Source of the DNA: Anaerostipes caccae L1-92 | GTDB lineage: Bacteria > Bacillota > Clostridia > Lachnospirales > Lachnospiraceae | Direction of reading: 5' to 3' | Length of the DNA stretch: 64,000 bases | Assembly: GCF_014467075.1 (NCBI RefSeq) | Contig: NZ_AP023027.1 | Coordinates: 1,201,001 to 1,265,000, forward strand | Shown here: positions 33,800 to 42,871 of the stretch, one piece after another | Position numbering within the stretch: the first letter of the stretch is position 1 | Layout: each line of letters starts with the position of its first letter | The notes under the pieces: generated by a model | The model's database searches: none | Seen by the model: only the letters and a program-made list of their open reading frames with translations | Told to the model about the DNA's origin: nothing | Position numbers and translations under genes: made by a program

Positions 33800-34972
33800 A
33801 TGAAGAAGAGTGATATTGGATTCAAACTGATCATGACAGTGGTCTGGGGATTTGCGGGATGGGCTGTATGGTGCCTGGGTTCTATGATTCGCATAGCAGC
33901 TGCACCATACAGCTTTTTCCGCTTCTTTGATTATCTGATTGCCGGAGCTTTTATTTTGGTTGTTTTAACAGTCTGGTCGGAAAAATTAAAGAAGAGAAAG
34001 AAAACCTGTGCACTTGTTTACCTGCTGCTTAGTGCAGCGATCACTGTCGGTGGAGTATTGACCTGGAAAGAGAAAGAAGATACGGTATTAAATCAGAACT
34101 TTGACACGAAAAAATATTTGCCTTTCCATGAGGAGTCAAAGATTGCCCGTTTGAAAGAAAAGTCTGCTTTGAAGCTTAAAAAAAATTTGCCGATTGTGGA
34201 CGGTGCGGCGGCCTTATTCCCTGTTTACTCAGCGGTTGTTAATGCGGTATATCCGGAAAATATAAAACTGCTGGATGAAGAGGACGAGAATTGCGTTTTT
34301 GTGTATAACAATACAGTAGATGGATATTATGAACTAATAGACAAAAGGACGGATTTGTTTTTTGGGGTGTATCCTTCGAAGGGGCAGTTAGATTGGGCCA
34401 GGGATTATGGAGAAAAGCTAAACCTTACTCCTATAGGAAAGGACGGATTTATTTTCTTTGTTCATAAGGACAATCCGGTGAGCAGTCTCACGAAAGATCA
34501 GATTCAAAAAATATATTCCGGCAAAATTACGAACTGGAAAGAAGTTGGAGGAAGAAATGAAAAAATCGTGGCTTATCAGAGAAACGAAGACAGCGGAAGC
34601 CAGACTCAATTTCTGAGGTTCATGGAAGAGGAAGACATCATGATACCGCCGACAGATCAGGTGGAAGACTTGATGTCAGGAATGATAGAGGAGGTAGCTG
34701 ACTATGAAAACCGGACGAACTCCATAGGATTTTCTTTCCGCTATTATACGGAGAAGATGATCGCAAATCCAAACATTAAAATGCTTTCCGTCAATGGGGT
34801 CAAGCCTTCTAAAGAGACCATAAGAAATGGTACTTATCCTTTGAATGTCTATATTTATGCAGTGACACTCAAGAGCAATAAGAAAAAGAATGTAAAGAAA
34901 CTTGTGGACTGGATGCTGTCTGAACAAGGGCAGTATATTATTGATAAAACAGGATATGTCCCAATAAAATAA
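33800..34972 (+). CDS. Membrane-anchored PstS-like phosphate-binding protein
   Basis: A 390-residue protein with an unusual layout: three N-terminal membrane helices (about residues 8-30, 43-60 and 73-90), then a PstS-type binding domain from about residue 130. PIVDGAAALFPVYSAVVNAVYP and VSSLTKDQIQKIYSGKITNWKEVGG with QRNEDSGSQTQF are the recognisable phosphate-binding-protein motifs. Normal PstS proteins are lipoproteins. No pstCAB genes are adjacent, so it may be a sensor or an orphan binding protein. AGAAGGAGGGC precedes the start. Confidence 0.75.
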   Translation: MKKSDIGFKLIMTVVWGFAGWAVWCLGSMIRIAAAPYSFFRFFDYLIAGAFILVVLTVWSEKLKKRKKTCALVYLLLSAAITVGGVLTWKEKEDTVLNQNFDTKKYLPFHEESKIARLKEKSALKLKKNLPIVDGAAALFPVYSAVVNAVYPENIKLLDEEDENCVFVYNNTVDGYYELIDKRTDLFFGVYPSKGQLDWARDYGEKLNLTPIGKDGFIFFVHKDNPVSSLTKDQIQKIYSGKITNWKEVGGRNEKIVAYQRNEDSGSQTQFLRFMEEEDIMIPPTDQVEDLMSGMIEEVADYENRTNSIGFSFRYYTEKMIANPNIKMLSVNGVKPSKETIRNGTYPLNVYIYAVTLKSNKKKNVKKLVDWMLSEQGQYIIDKTGYVPIK

Positions 34973-35079
34973 AAATATTTGTCTCACAGGCTATTTCTTT
35001 GTTGCTTCATTGGCTGATACTTGTTACGATACTGTTATCTTAGCGAAAAAGAAAGAAGTATGGGAAAGATGAGGGGAAT

Positions 35080-36447
35080 ATGAACATCATTATCGTAGGC
35101 TGCGGAAAAGTCGGCCGTTCTCTGGTAGAACAGTTAAGCAGCGAAAATCATGATATATCCATTGTAGATCCGAAGGCATACGTCGTCCAGTCTATGGTAG
35201 ACATGTATGATGTCTTTGGAATTGTGGGAAACGGGGCAAGTTATAATGTTTTAACGGAAGTCGGAGTGGAAGAGGCCGATCTTTTAATTGCGGTGACAAA
35301 TTCGGATGAATTAAACCTGCTGTGCTGCCTGATCGCTAAAAAAGCCGGAAAATGTGCCACCATTGCGAGGGTCAGCAATCCGGTTTATTTTGATGAGATC
35401 AATTTTATAAAAGAAGAGATGGGGATTTCCATGATCATTAATCCGGAGCTTGCAGCCGCTTCTGAGATGTCCAGAATTTTAAGGATTCCCACAGCCATGG
35501 AGATCAACTCCTTCGCAAAAGGGAAAGTTGAACTGTTAAAATTTGTCCTGAGAACGAGTTCCATTCTAAATGGGATGCGAATAAAAGAAATAGGCGAGAG
35601 AATGCGCGGTGAGGTTCTCGTCTGTGCTGTGGAACGGCAGAATGACGTTTTCATTCCTTCCGGGGATTTTGTTTTACAGGAAAACGACAGGATTTCGATT
35701 GTGGCTTCTCCGGGAAGTGCCAGCAGCTTCTTTCAGAAAATCGGTGTTCAGATGAACCCTGTCAGGAATGTCATGATCGTAGGAGGCAGTAAAACAGCAT
35801 ATTATCTTTCCAAAAAGCTGCTCAAAATGGGCATATCAGTAAAAATCATAGATAAGGACTTTGACCGGTGTGAGGAACTGAGCGTACTGCTTCCCAAAGC
35901 GGTTATCATCCACGGAAACGGAAGTGACCAGGAAGTCCTGCTGGAAGAGGGACTCCTGGAGACAGATGCCTTTGTGGCACTGACAAATTTTGACGAGGAG
36001 AATGTGTTTTTATCCCTCTTTGTAAAAGGGCAGACACCTGCGAAGCTGATTACAAAGGTGAAACGTGTCAGTTATAATCATATTATCGACGGCCTTGACC
36101 TGGGAAGCCTTATTTATCCGGAATATATCACGGCTCAGTATATCGTTCAGTATGTCAGGGCAAAACAGAATTCTATCGGGAGCAATATAGAGAATTTGTA
36201 TAAGATTGTGGACGGAAAGGCAGAGGCCCTGGAGTTTCATATTGAAGAACATGCACCGGTCATCGGTATTCCGCTCCAGACACTGCCGCTGAGGGACCAG
36301 ATCCTGATCTGCAGTATTAACCGGAACGGAACGGTGAAAATTCCAACAGGACAGGATATGATCCGGGTGGGTGACACCGTAATCGTTGTGACCACCAAGA
36401 CAGGCCTGCACGACATCAGTGATATACTGAAAAAAGAATCGAGATGA
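35080..36447 (+). CDS. trkA: Trk/Ktr potassium uptake regulator, two-RCK type
   Basis: A 455-residue peripheral protein with two repeats of an NAD-binding RCK_N domain and RCK_C domain. First fold: IIIVGCGKVGRSLVEQL, ending in a ligand-binding RCK_C around residues 135-215; second: VMIVGGSKTAYYLSKKLL, with the second RCK_C at the C-terminus. It gates the TrkH channel in response to nucleotides. GAGGGGAAT precedes the ATG, and trkH follows 16 bases later. Confidence 0.92.
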   Translation: MNIIIVGCGKVGRSLVEQLSSENHDISIVDPKAYVVQSMVDMYDVFGIVGNGASYNVLTEVGVEEADLLIAVTNSDELNLLCCLIAKKAGKCATIARVSNPVYFDEINFIKEEMGISMIINPELAAASEMSRILRIPTAMEINSFAKGKVELLKFVLRTSSILNGMRIKEIGERMRGEVLVCAVERQNDVFIPSGDFVLQENDRISIVASPGSASSFFQKIGVQMNPVRNVMIVGGSKTAYYLSKKLLKMGISVKIIDKDFDRCEELSVLLPKAVIIHGNGSDQEVLLEEGLLETDAFVALTNFDEENVFLSLFVKGQTPAKLITKVKRVSYNHIIDGLDLGSLIYPEYITAQYIVQYVRAKQNSIGSNIENLYKIVDGKAEALEFHIEEHAPVIGIPLQTLPLRDQILICSINRNGTVKIPTGQDMIRVGDTVIVVTTKTGLHDISDILKKESR

Positions 36448-36463
36448 TTGGAGAAAAAAGAAA

Positions 36464-37951
36464 ATGAATTACGCTGTTATCCGATACATATTAGGATTGG
36501 TCATCCTGTTTGAGGGGGCTTTTCTGTCACTGCCGTGCATGGTAGCCCTGATTTACAGGGAAGCCAGAGGCATCCCTTTCTTTGCAGTCATGCTCCTGTG
36601 CTTCTTTGTTGGATTTTTACTGAGCCATAAGAAACCCCAAAATATGCAGTACTATGCTAAAGAGGGATTTGTGGCCGTTGCATTGAGCTGGATTCTGCTG
36701 AGTTTTTTCGGGTGTCTTCCTTTTGTATTTAATGGAGATATCCCATCTTTTACTGATGCAATGTTTGAAATGATTTCCGGATTCACCACCACGGGAGCCA
36801 GTATTTTGTCCGATGTCGAAGTGCTGGCAAAGTGCAGTCTGTTCTGGAGAAGCTTCAGCCACTGGATCGGGGGTATGGGGGTACTCGTATTTATCCTGGC
36901 AATCCTCCCCATGGGAGGAGGACAAAATCTGCACCTGATGAAAGCGGAGAGCCCTGGCCCGTCCGTAGGAAAGCTGGTGCCGAAAGTAAGGCAGACCGCC
37001 AAGATCCTCTATGGAATCTATTGTTTTATGACGCTGATAGAGATTATTCTGCTTATGTTTGGAGGACTTCCTCTGTTTGATTCCATGCTGCTCTCTTTCG
37101 GAAGTGCCGGTACAGGAGGCTTTTCTATTCTTAACTCCGGATTTGCCGACTATTCTCCCTATATTCAATATACGGTGACAGTCTTTATGATTTTGTTCGG
37201 TATAAATTTTAATGTTTACTATTTTATTCTGATCCGTAAGTTTAAAGACGCGTGGAAGTTTGAAGAATTGAAATACTATCTGTTTGTCATTGCGGCTGCT
37301 GTCCTGTGTATTACCTACAATATCAGGGATCTGTTTCCAACCCTGGAATCTGCATTCCGCCATGCCTCCTTTCAGGTAGGTTCCATTATTACGACTACCG
37401 GATATTCCTCCGTGGACTTTAATGTCTGGCCGGAATTTTCCAAGGTGATTCTGGTTATGCTGATGTTCATTGGAGCCTGTGCCGGAAGCACCGGGGGAGG
37501 GATCAAAGTCTCCAGGGTGATCCTGATGCTGAAGACGGTTAAAAAAGAAATGTATTTTTACATACACCCGAGAAGTATCCGGAAAATTAAATTCAACCAG
37601 CATGTAGTCGAGCATGAGGTGATACGTTCTATTAATATTTTCTTGATCACCTATATGATGATCCTGGCATTTTCCACACTTCTGATCGCTTTGGACGGAT
37701 TTGACCTGATCACAGATTTTACTGCGGTCGCGGCGACTCTGAATAATATCGGACCGGGACTGGAGCTGGTGGGACCAACCAGCAATTTCGGAATGTTCTC
37801 TGATTTTTCAAAAGTGGTCCTGATGTTTGATATGCTGGCAGGAAGGCTTGAGCTGTTCCCGATGCTGGTACTCATAAGTCCTATTACATGGAGAGATACC
37901 AAGGTGTTTAAGAAGATTCCGAAGTACAGGAAGAATAGTCCGGGAGTATAG
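36464..37951 (+). CDS. trkH: Trk-type potassium transporter, membrane subunit
   Basis: A 495-residue channel-like transporter with eight membrane helices in four M1-P-M2 units. Selectivity-filter-like segments appear as SGFTTTGASIL, GSAGTGGFSIL, ITTTGYSSVDF and TLNNIGPGLELVGP; the filter Gly of each repeat is present. It imports potassium under TrkA control. Its last 44 bases overlap the end of the convergent gene at 37908. Confidence 0.93.
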   Translation: MNYAVIRYILGLVILFEGAFLSLPCMVALIYREARGIPFFAVMLLCFFVGFLLSHKKPQNMQYYAKEGFVAVALSWILLSFFGCLPFVFNGDIPSFTDAMFEMISGFTTTGASILSDVEVLAKCSLFWRSFSHWIGGMGVLVFILAILPMGGGQNLHLMKAESPGPSVGKLVPKVRQTAKILYGIYCFMTLIEIILLMFGGLPLFDSMLLSFGSAGTGGFSILNSGFADYSPYIQYTVTVFMILFGINFNVYYFILIRKFKDAWKFEELKYYLFVIAAAVLCITYNIRDLFPTLESAFRHASFQVGSIITTTGYSSVDFNVWPEFSKVILVMLMFIGACAGSTGGGIKVSRVILMLKTVKKEMYFYIHPRSIRKIKFNQHVVEHEVIRSINIFLITYMMILAFSTLLIALDGFDLITDFTAVAATLNNIGPGLELVGPTSNFGMFSDFSKVVLMFDMLAGRLELFPMLVLISPITWRDTKVFKKIPKYRKNSPGV

Positions 37952-38618
37952 AAAGTGTGATCAGAACCTGGGACGGCAGATAAAAGAGCCACATTCCGTT
38001 CTGTGCAAAGGATAAAACCGGTTCCGGTACAGAAAAGGGAGCCGCAGAGGGAAGATTGGAAAGCCCTACGCAGAGATCACAGCAGAGAAATAATATGAGT
38101 CCTGCGCTAAACAATCTGTATGGAAGACTTATGTGGCGTAGGGCAAGGCTTTCTGCCGCATTAAAGAGTAACTGGGTGAAGTAAAAGACTCCGGCTGCCG
38201 TGAGAAGATTCCATATGTGGAGAATTCCTAAAAATACAAACATACATCCTGTGAGAAGAAAACGAATGGGCAGAAACGGAAGAAAGGCAAAGCCTCCGGC
38301 CCGGAGGAGACGGCAGTAGTACAGCATTTGGACTCCGCAGAAACACAGGACACCAGCCGTATAATTTGTGTCAAGGACCAGGAGAAATGCATCCGCAGCG
38401 GCGGTCAGCCCCAGGGCGGATATTACCAGTATGCGGTCCTTTGTTTTGCCGAAGATGAAACCGAAGAAGAAGCACAGCAGGATGGAACAGTATTTCAGAA
38501 TGGTACTTAAAAGGGCTGAGGAAGATGTGAGATCCAGCATCAAAAAGAAAACATAAAGAATACATTCTGTTAAAACGAAAAGAAGTACAGCGGACCCTGC
38601 GGGGTCTGTTTTTTTCAT
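37908..38618 (-). CDS. YhhN-like integral membrane protein
   Basis: A 236-residue protein with seven or eight hydrophobic helices. The organisation, an early acidic-residue helix (AAADAFLLVLD), a glycine-rich centre and CFCGVQMLYYCRLL, recalls the YhhN/TMEM86 (lysoplasmalogenase-like) family, but the match is by pattern only. The ATG at 38618 follows AAGGAAGGTG; the longer frame to 38732 crosses the leuD promoter region and is rejected. Its 3' end overlaps the end of trkH by 44 bases. Function is not assigned. Confidence 0.5.
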   Translation of the reverse strand: MKKTDPAGSAVLLFVLTECILYVFFLMLDLTSSSALLSTILKYCSILLCFFFGFIFGKTKDRILVISALGLTAAADAFLLVLDTNYTAGVLCFCGVQMLYYCRLLRAGGFAFLPFLPIRFLLTGCMFVFLGILHIWNLLTAAGVFYFTQLLFNAAESLALRHISLPYRLFSAGLILFLCCDLCVGLSNLPSAAPFSVPEPVLSFAQNGMWLFYLPSQVLITLSILPDYSSCTSESS

Positions 38619-38708
38619 TTTGCACCTTCCTTTCTGAAAACGCCATGGATTTTTTGCCTGTTTTATAGTATTCTTATTAAAATGAGAATTTATACAAGGA
38701 GGTTGATT

Positions 38709-39185
38709 ATGAGTCGAGTATTTAAGTTCCACAATGATGTGGATACGGACCAGATTATAGCATCCCAGTATTTGCTGCTGCCGAATATTGAGGAAATGAA
38801 AGTATATGCCTTTGAGTCTATCGATCCGGATTTTTCAAAGAAGGTGCAGGAAGGCGACATCGTTGTGGCCGGGGAGAATTTTGGCTGCGGCTCCTCCAGA
38901 GAACAGGCGCCGAGTGTGTTAAAGGCCCTGGGAGTAAAAGCCATCGTTGCAAAATCCTTTGCCAGGATCTTTTACCGCAACGCCATCAACATCGGACTGC
39001 CGGTCGTTATAAGCCCGGATCTGTACGATAAAGTGAATCAGATGGATGAGATCGAACTGGATTTGACCGAAGGATTCATTAAAACAGAGGATGAGACTCT
39101 GCCCTGTACAAAACTGCCGCCTTACATGCAGAACATTTTGGACCACGGCGGATTGATCAACTTTTTGAATGAAGGCGAGGTGTAG
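38709..39185 (+). CDS. Isopropylmalate-isomerase-type dehydratase, small subunit, pair 1
   Basis: A 158-residue swivel-domain subunit of the LeuD/aconitase family. NDVDTDQIIASQYLL is the opening motif and ENFGCGSSREQAPSVLKALGV is the substrate phosphate/carboxylate-binding segment. The specificity loop reads YLLLPN, unlike the YLNT or YLRT loops of ordinary leucine enzymes. It is followed 3 bases later by its large subunit. It and its partner could act on isopropylmalate, homocitrate, citramalate or 2,3-dimethylmalate. ACAAGGAGG precedes the ATG. Confidence 0.85.
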   Translation: MSRVFKFHNDVDTDQIIASQYLLLPNIEEMKVYAFESIDPDFSKKVQEGDIVVAGENFGCGSSREQAPSVLKALGVKAIVAKSFARIFYRNAINIGLPVVISPDLYDKVNQMDEIELDLTEGFIKTEDETLPCTKLPPYMQNILDHGGLINFLNEGEV

Positions 39186-39188
39186 GCT

Positions 39189-40430
39189 ATGGGAATGACA
39201 ATTGGAGAAAAGATTATAGCCAGAGCGGCCAGGGTGCCGGAAGTGAAAGCGGGAGAGATCCACACAGTGGAACTGGACCGCCTGATGAGTAATGACGGAA
39301 CGACACATCTGACGATCGATATGTATCACAATGATTTAAAACATCCTAAAATTGCGGATAAGGACAAACTGGTCTTCATCATTGACCACAATATCCCTGC
39401 AGAGAATCCAAAAACTGCGGAGGCCCACAGGAAAATGAGGAACTTTGCCAGGGAACATGACATCGCCTTTTATGAAGGAAAGGGAGTCTGCCACCAGATT
39501 ATGGTGGAGGATTATGTATGTCCTGGAGAGCTGATCATGGGAGCAGATTCCCATACTTGTACATACGGTGCCCTTGGCGCCTTCGGAACAGGAATCGGAT
39601 GCACGGACTTTTTATACGGCATGGTCACGGGGACTTCCTGGGTCATGGTGCCTGAGACGATCCGCTTTGAACTGACTGGAAAATTAAGAGAGGGCGTCTA
39701 TGCCAGAGATCTGATCCTTTCCATCATCGGCATGGTGGGAGCCAACGGATGCAACTATAAGATCATGGAATTTGCAGGAGAAGGGGCACACAACTTAAGT
39801 ATCAATGAACGTCTGGTATTGTGTAACCTTGCGGTGGAGGCAGGAGCTAAAACCGGAATCGTGGAGCCTGACGAAAAGGTTGTGGAATATGTAGAGTCCA
39901 GGGGCCGTAAGGCAGAAAACCTATTTGTGAGTGATGAGGACGCCCGTTTTGAAAAGGTATACCATATTAATCTGGATGAGATAGAGCCGGTGGTTGCGAG
40001 ACCGCATTTAATTGATGATGTGGTGCCGGTGGAAGAAGCCGGAGACGTTAAAATAGACGAGGCATTCTTAGGTTCCTGCAACAACGGGCGGATCGATGAG
40101 CTGCGTCTGGCGGCTGAGATACTGAAAGGAAAGAAGGTTCATGAGGGCGTCAGATTCCTGATCGCGCCTGCTTCCAATGAGGTTTATGTGCAGGCGTTGG
40201 ACGAAGGACTGATCGACATCTTTGTGGAAGCCGGAGCCATGGTCATGAACAGCAACTGCAGTGTGTGCTGGGGAAGCTGTCAGGGCGTGATCGGTGAAGG
40301 GGAAGTTTTGATCTCCACCGGTACCAGAAATTTCAAAGGACGTGCGGGACATCCGGATTCTTATGTCTATCTGGGATCTGCGGCGACCGTCACAGCGTCT
40401 GCCATCGCAGGGAAAATCGTGAAGAGATAA
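39189..40430 (+). CDS. Isopropylmalate-isomerase-type dehydratase, large subunit, pair 1
   Basis: A 413-residue [4Fe-4S] hydro-lyase subunit of the LeuC type. Motifs: FIIDHNIPAENPKT, GVCHQIMVEDY, GADSHTCTYGALGAFGTGIG and GSCNNGRIDEL (first cluster Cys), then NSNCSVCWGSCQG for the other two cluster ligands. The last motif has NCSVCWG in place of the usual GCxxCLG. Stop of the small subunit and start here are three bases apart, so they are expressed together. Substrate unassigned. Confidence 0.87.
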   Translation: MGMTIGEKIIARAARVPEVKAGEIHTVELDRLMSNDGTTHLTIDMYHNDLKHPKIADKDKLVFIIDHNIPAENPKTAEAHRKMRNFAREHDIAFYEGKGVCHQIMVEDYVCPGELIMGADSHTCTYGALGAFGTGIGCTDFLYGMVTGTSWVMVPETIRFELTGKLREGVYARDLILSIIGMVGANGCNYKIMEFAGEGAHNLSINERLVLCNLAVEAGAKTGIVEPDEKVVEYVESRGRKAENLFVSDEDARFEKVYHINLDEIEPVVARPHLIDDVVPVEEAGDVKIDEAFLGSCNNGRIDELRLAAEILKGKKVHEGVRFLIAPASNEVYVQALDEGLIDIFVEAGAMVMNSNCSVCWGSCQGVIGEGEVLISTGTRNFKGRAGHPDSYVYLGSAATVTASAIAGKIVKR

Positions 40431-40442
40431 AGGAGTTTATAT

Positions 40443-40934
40443 ATGGAAAAATTTACAGGAAAAGTATGGGTACTGGGCGATGATATCGATACGGATATCA
40501 TCATTCCTACAGAGTATCTGGCGCTTCCGACCGTAGAAGACATGAAGCAGTACGGATTTTCTCCGCTGCGTCCGGAGCTGGCATCTCAGATAAAAGAAGG
40601 CGATATCATTGTGGCCGGAAAAAACTTTGGCTGCGGTTCCTCCAGAGAGCAGGCGCCGGAGATCATCAAGGCCCTGAAAATAAAATGTGTCATTGCCAAA
40701 TCTTTTGCCCGCATTTTCTTCCGGAACTCTATTAACAATGGACTTCTGCTCATCGAAAATGACCAGATCCAGGAGAAAGTGAAAGAAGGAGATACTCTTG
40801 ATGTAACGCTGGGCGAGTCTATTGTGCATGACGGCAGGGAGTATCCGATCCAGCCGCTGCCTCAGAATCTGATGGACATTATAGAAGCCGGAGGACTGGT
40901 GGAAGCAATGAAGAAAAGAAATGGGGTGAAATAG
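40443..40934 (+). CDS. Isopropylmalate-isomerase-type dehydratase, small subunit, pair 2
   Basis: A 163-residue LeuD-type subunit paralogous to the one at 38709. DDIDTDIIIPTEYLALPTVEDMKQYGF carries a YLALPT loop; KNFGCGSSREQAPEIIKALKIKC is shared with the first copy. The two small subunits differ enough to suggest separate substrates or long-standing divergence. It begins 12 bases after the first large subunit, within one operon. Confidence 0.87.
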   Translation: MEKFTGKVWVLGDDIDTDIIIPTEYLALPTVEDMKQYGFSPLRPELASQIKEGDIIVAGKNFGCGSSREQAPEIIKALKIKCVIAKSFARIFFRNSINNGLLLIENDQIQEKVKEGDTLDVTLGESIVHDGREYPIQPLPQNLMDIIEAGGLVEAMKKRNGVK

Positions 40935-40935
40935 C

Positions 40936-42180
40936 ATGGGAAATACGATCATCGAAAAGATAATCAAAAGAAACACAGGGACGGAGTCGGTTTCTCCAGG
41001 TCAGATCGTGACTGTCAATGTAGACCGGGTAATGATCCATGATATTTTTATTCCGTTTGTGGCAGAAAAATTTGAAGAGATGGGATTTACAAAGCTGTGG
41101 GACCCGGACAAAGTAGTCTTGATTTATGATCATCTGGTTCCGGCCAGTGCGGTGGAAGATATCCGGCATTTTAAGATCGGTGATGCGTTTGTAAAGAAAT
41201 ACGGATTGAAAAACATTCACCGAAGCGATGGGATCTGTCATCAGCTCATGACAGAGTGCGGATATGCCAAACCGGGAGACATCGTATTTGGAACCGACTC
41301 ACATACGACCACTTATGGATGCGTTGGCTGCTTTTCGTCAGGCATTGGGTACACAGAAATGGCATCAATTTTAGGAACCGGAGAAATGTGGGTCAGAGTA
41401 CCGGAAACAATCAAGGTTGTCATCGATGGCAAACTTCCGGACAATGTATCTTCCAAAGACATTATTTTAAGACTGATCGGTGATCTGGGAGCCGACGGGG
41501 CGACTTACAAGGCGCTGGAGTTTTCCGGAAGTACAGTGGAAGAGATGAGTGTGGCTTCCCGGATGACGATTTCCAATATGGCCATTGAGGCTGGGGCAAA
41601 GGCGGCCTTATTTGCGCCGGATGAGAAGACAGCAGAGTATTCCGAAGTTGAGCTTTCCGACGTGGATTGGATTTATGGAGATGAGGATGCAGAGTATTGC
41701 AGAACGGTTGTCTATAAGGCAGAAGATCTGGTTCCAGTAGTCGCTTGTCCGTCTCAGGTGGATAAGATCAAACCGGTATCTGAGGTCGAAGGTACTGAAC
41801 TTGACCAGATATTCATCGGTTCCTGTACCAATGGAAGACTGGAAGATCTGAAAGCAGCGGCAGAAATCCTCGATGGGAAAAAGGTTGCTGATTTTGTAAA
41901 GCTGATCGTGACCCCTGCCAGCAGGAAGATCTATATAGAGGCATCGAAAGCCGGGTATCTTAAAATTCTTGCCAAGGCAGGAGCTATTATCACCCAGCCG
42001 GGATGCGGACTCTGCTGCGGAAGAGCCGGAGGAATCCTCACCGACGGGGAGAAGATCTTGGCTACGAATAACAGGAATTTTCTTGGAAGAATGGGGACAT
42101 CGAAGGTTGAAATTTATCTCGGGTCACCGAAGACGGCGGCGGCATCTGCTGTGGCTGGGAAGATCGTGGCGGCTGAGTAG
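40936..42180 (+). CDS. Isopropylmalate-isomerase-type dehydratase, large subunit, pair 2
   Basis: A 414-residue LeuC-type hydro-lyase subunit. Motifs: LIYDHLVPASAVED, DGICHQLMTECGY, GTDSHTTTYGCVGCFSSGIG, GSCTNGRLEDL and the cluster ligands in QPGCGLCCGRAGG. It differs from the first large subunit in the region after the second motif. One base separates it from its small subunit. No leuA, leuB or citramalate synthase is nearby, so the whole pair could serve a catabolic route such as dimethylmalate or citramalate turnover. Confidence 0.88.
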   Translation: MGNTIIEKIIKRNTGTESVSPGQIVTVNVDRVMIHDIFIPFVAEKFEEMGFTKLWDPDKVVLIYDHLVPASAVEDIRHFKIGDAFVKKYGLKNIHRSDGICHQLMTECGYAKPGDIVFGTDSHTTTYGCVGCFSSGIGYTEMASILGTGEMWVRVPETIKVVIDGKLPDNVSSKDIILRLIGDLGADGATYKALEFSGSTVEEMSVASRMTISNMAIEAGAKAALFAPDEKTAEYSEVELSDVDWIYGDEDAEYCRTVVYKAEDLVPVVACPSQVDKIKPVSEVEGTELDQIFIGSCTNGRLEDLKAAAEILDGKKVADFVKLIVTPASRKIYIEASKAGYLKILAKAGAIITQPGCGLCCGRAGGILTDGEKILATNNRNFLGRMGTSKVEIYLGSPKTAAASAVAGKIVAAE

Positions 42181-42249
42181 ATAAAGCTCACAGATACGTA
42201 AGCTTTATTTACAGATAAAATTCATAGATTCATTGGGTAATAATATTAT

Positions 42250-42305
42250 AGCTCCTGCAAAGACAGAAGGAATACAAAATTCTGGCTTTGCAGGAGCTCT
42301 TTTGT
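42250..42305. terminator. Bidirectional terminator after the dehydratase operon
   Basis: AGCTCCTGCAAAG (42250-42262) pairs with CTTTGCAGGAGCT (42286-42298), with extra pairing inside the loop, then CTTTTG. It lies between two convergent genes. Confidence 0.75.
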
Positions 42306-42313
42306 AAAAAAGA

Positions 42314-42871
42314 TCAATAGATAAGCAGTCCGACAATCCCCGTAAACACAATTACAAGTACAGGAGGTTTTTTAAACTTCCTAAGCAGAAGCACAGCGGT
42401 TACGAGCAGAATGGCCGCAGGCAGCTGGAAAGATGAGAGGACGACATGTTCATCCGTGCCAAACAGGGTAAGCAGCAGGATGGAAAAAGCAGCCGAAAGG
42501 ACAAGCCCTAAGGAAGAAGCTTTCAGGCCGTCCAGCACAGCGGACATATAGGATGAATCACTTTTTTTCTGGAAAAACCGGTATAGAAGGATGGAGATGG
42601 TAAATCCGCAGATCACACATCCCACAGTCGCCACAACTGCCCCGGGGATTCCGGCTACCCGGATCCCCACGAAGGAGGAAGTGTTGACTGCGATAGGGCC
42701 GGGCGTCATCTGTGAGATCGTAATGATATCGGTAAATTCCTGACCGGTGAGCCAATGTTTTGCAAGTACGACCTGTTCTTTGATCATCGGGAGGATCGCA
42801 TAGCCTCCGCCGATGCTGAACAGACCGATTTTAAAGAAGGTGCTGAATAAACGAACAAGATTTAAGAGCAT
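42314..42871 (-). CDS. Chromate transporter family (ChrA half), downstream partner
   Basis: A 185-residue membrane protein with about six helices; one of two half-length ChrA proteins encoded together. Motifs: FFKIGLFSIGGGYAILPMI and ITISQMTPGPIAVNTSSFVGIR are the ChrA signatures. It probably works as a heterodimer with the upstream gene. GGAGG lies eight bases before the ATG at 42871, giving a ten-base overlap with its neighbour. Its natural substrate may be an anion other than chromate. Confidence 0.87.
   Translation of the reverse strand: MLLNLVRLFSTFFKIGLFSIGGGYAILPMIKEQVVLAKHWLTGQEFTDIITISQMTPGPIAVNTSSFVGIRVAGIPGAVVATVGCVICGFTISILLYRFFQKKSDSSYMSAVLDGLKASSLGLVLSAAFSILLLTLFGTDEHVVLSSFQLPAAILLVTAVLLLRKFKKPPVLVIVFTGIVGLLIY

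Noticed and set aside
36617..37615. 332-residue minus ORF inside trkH
   Set aside because: Codon shadow of a well-defined potassium transporter; no start site or family resemblance.
38593..38615. Plus-strand hairpin GACCC/GGGTC with seven T before leuD-type gene
   Set aside because: It is coding sequence for the N-terminus of the minus-strand membrane protein (KTDPAG) and stem is only five pairs.
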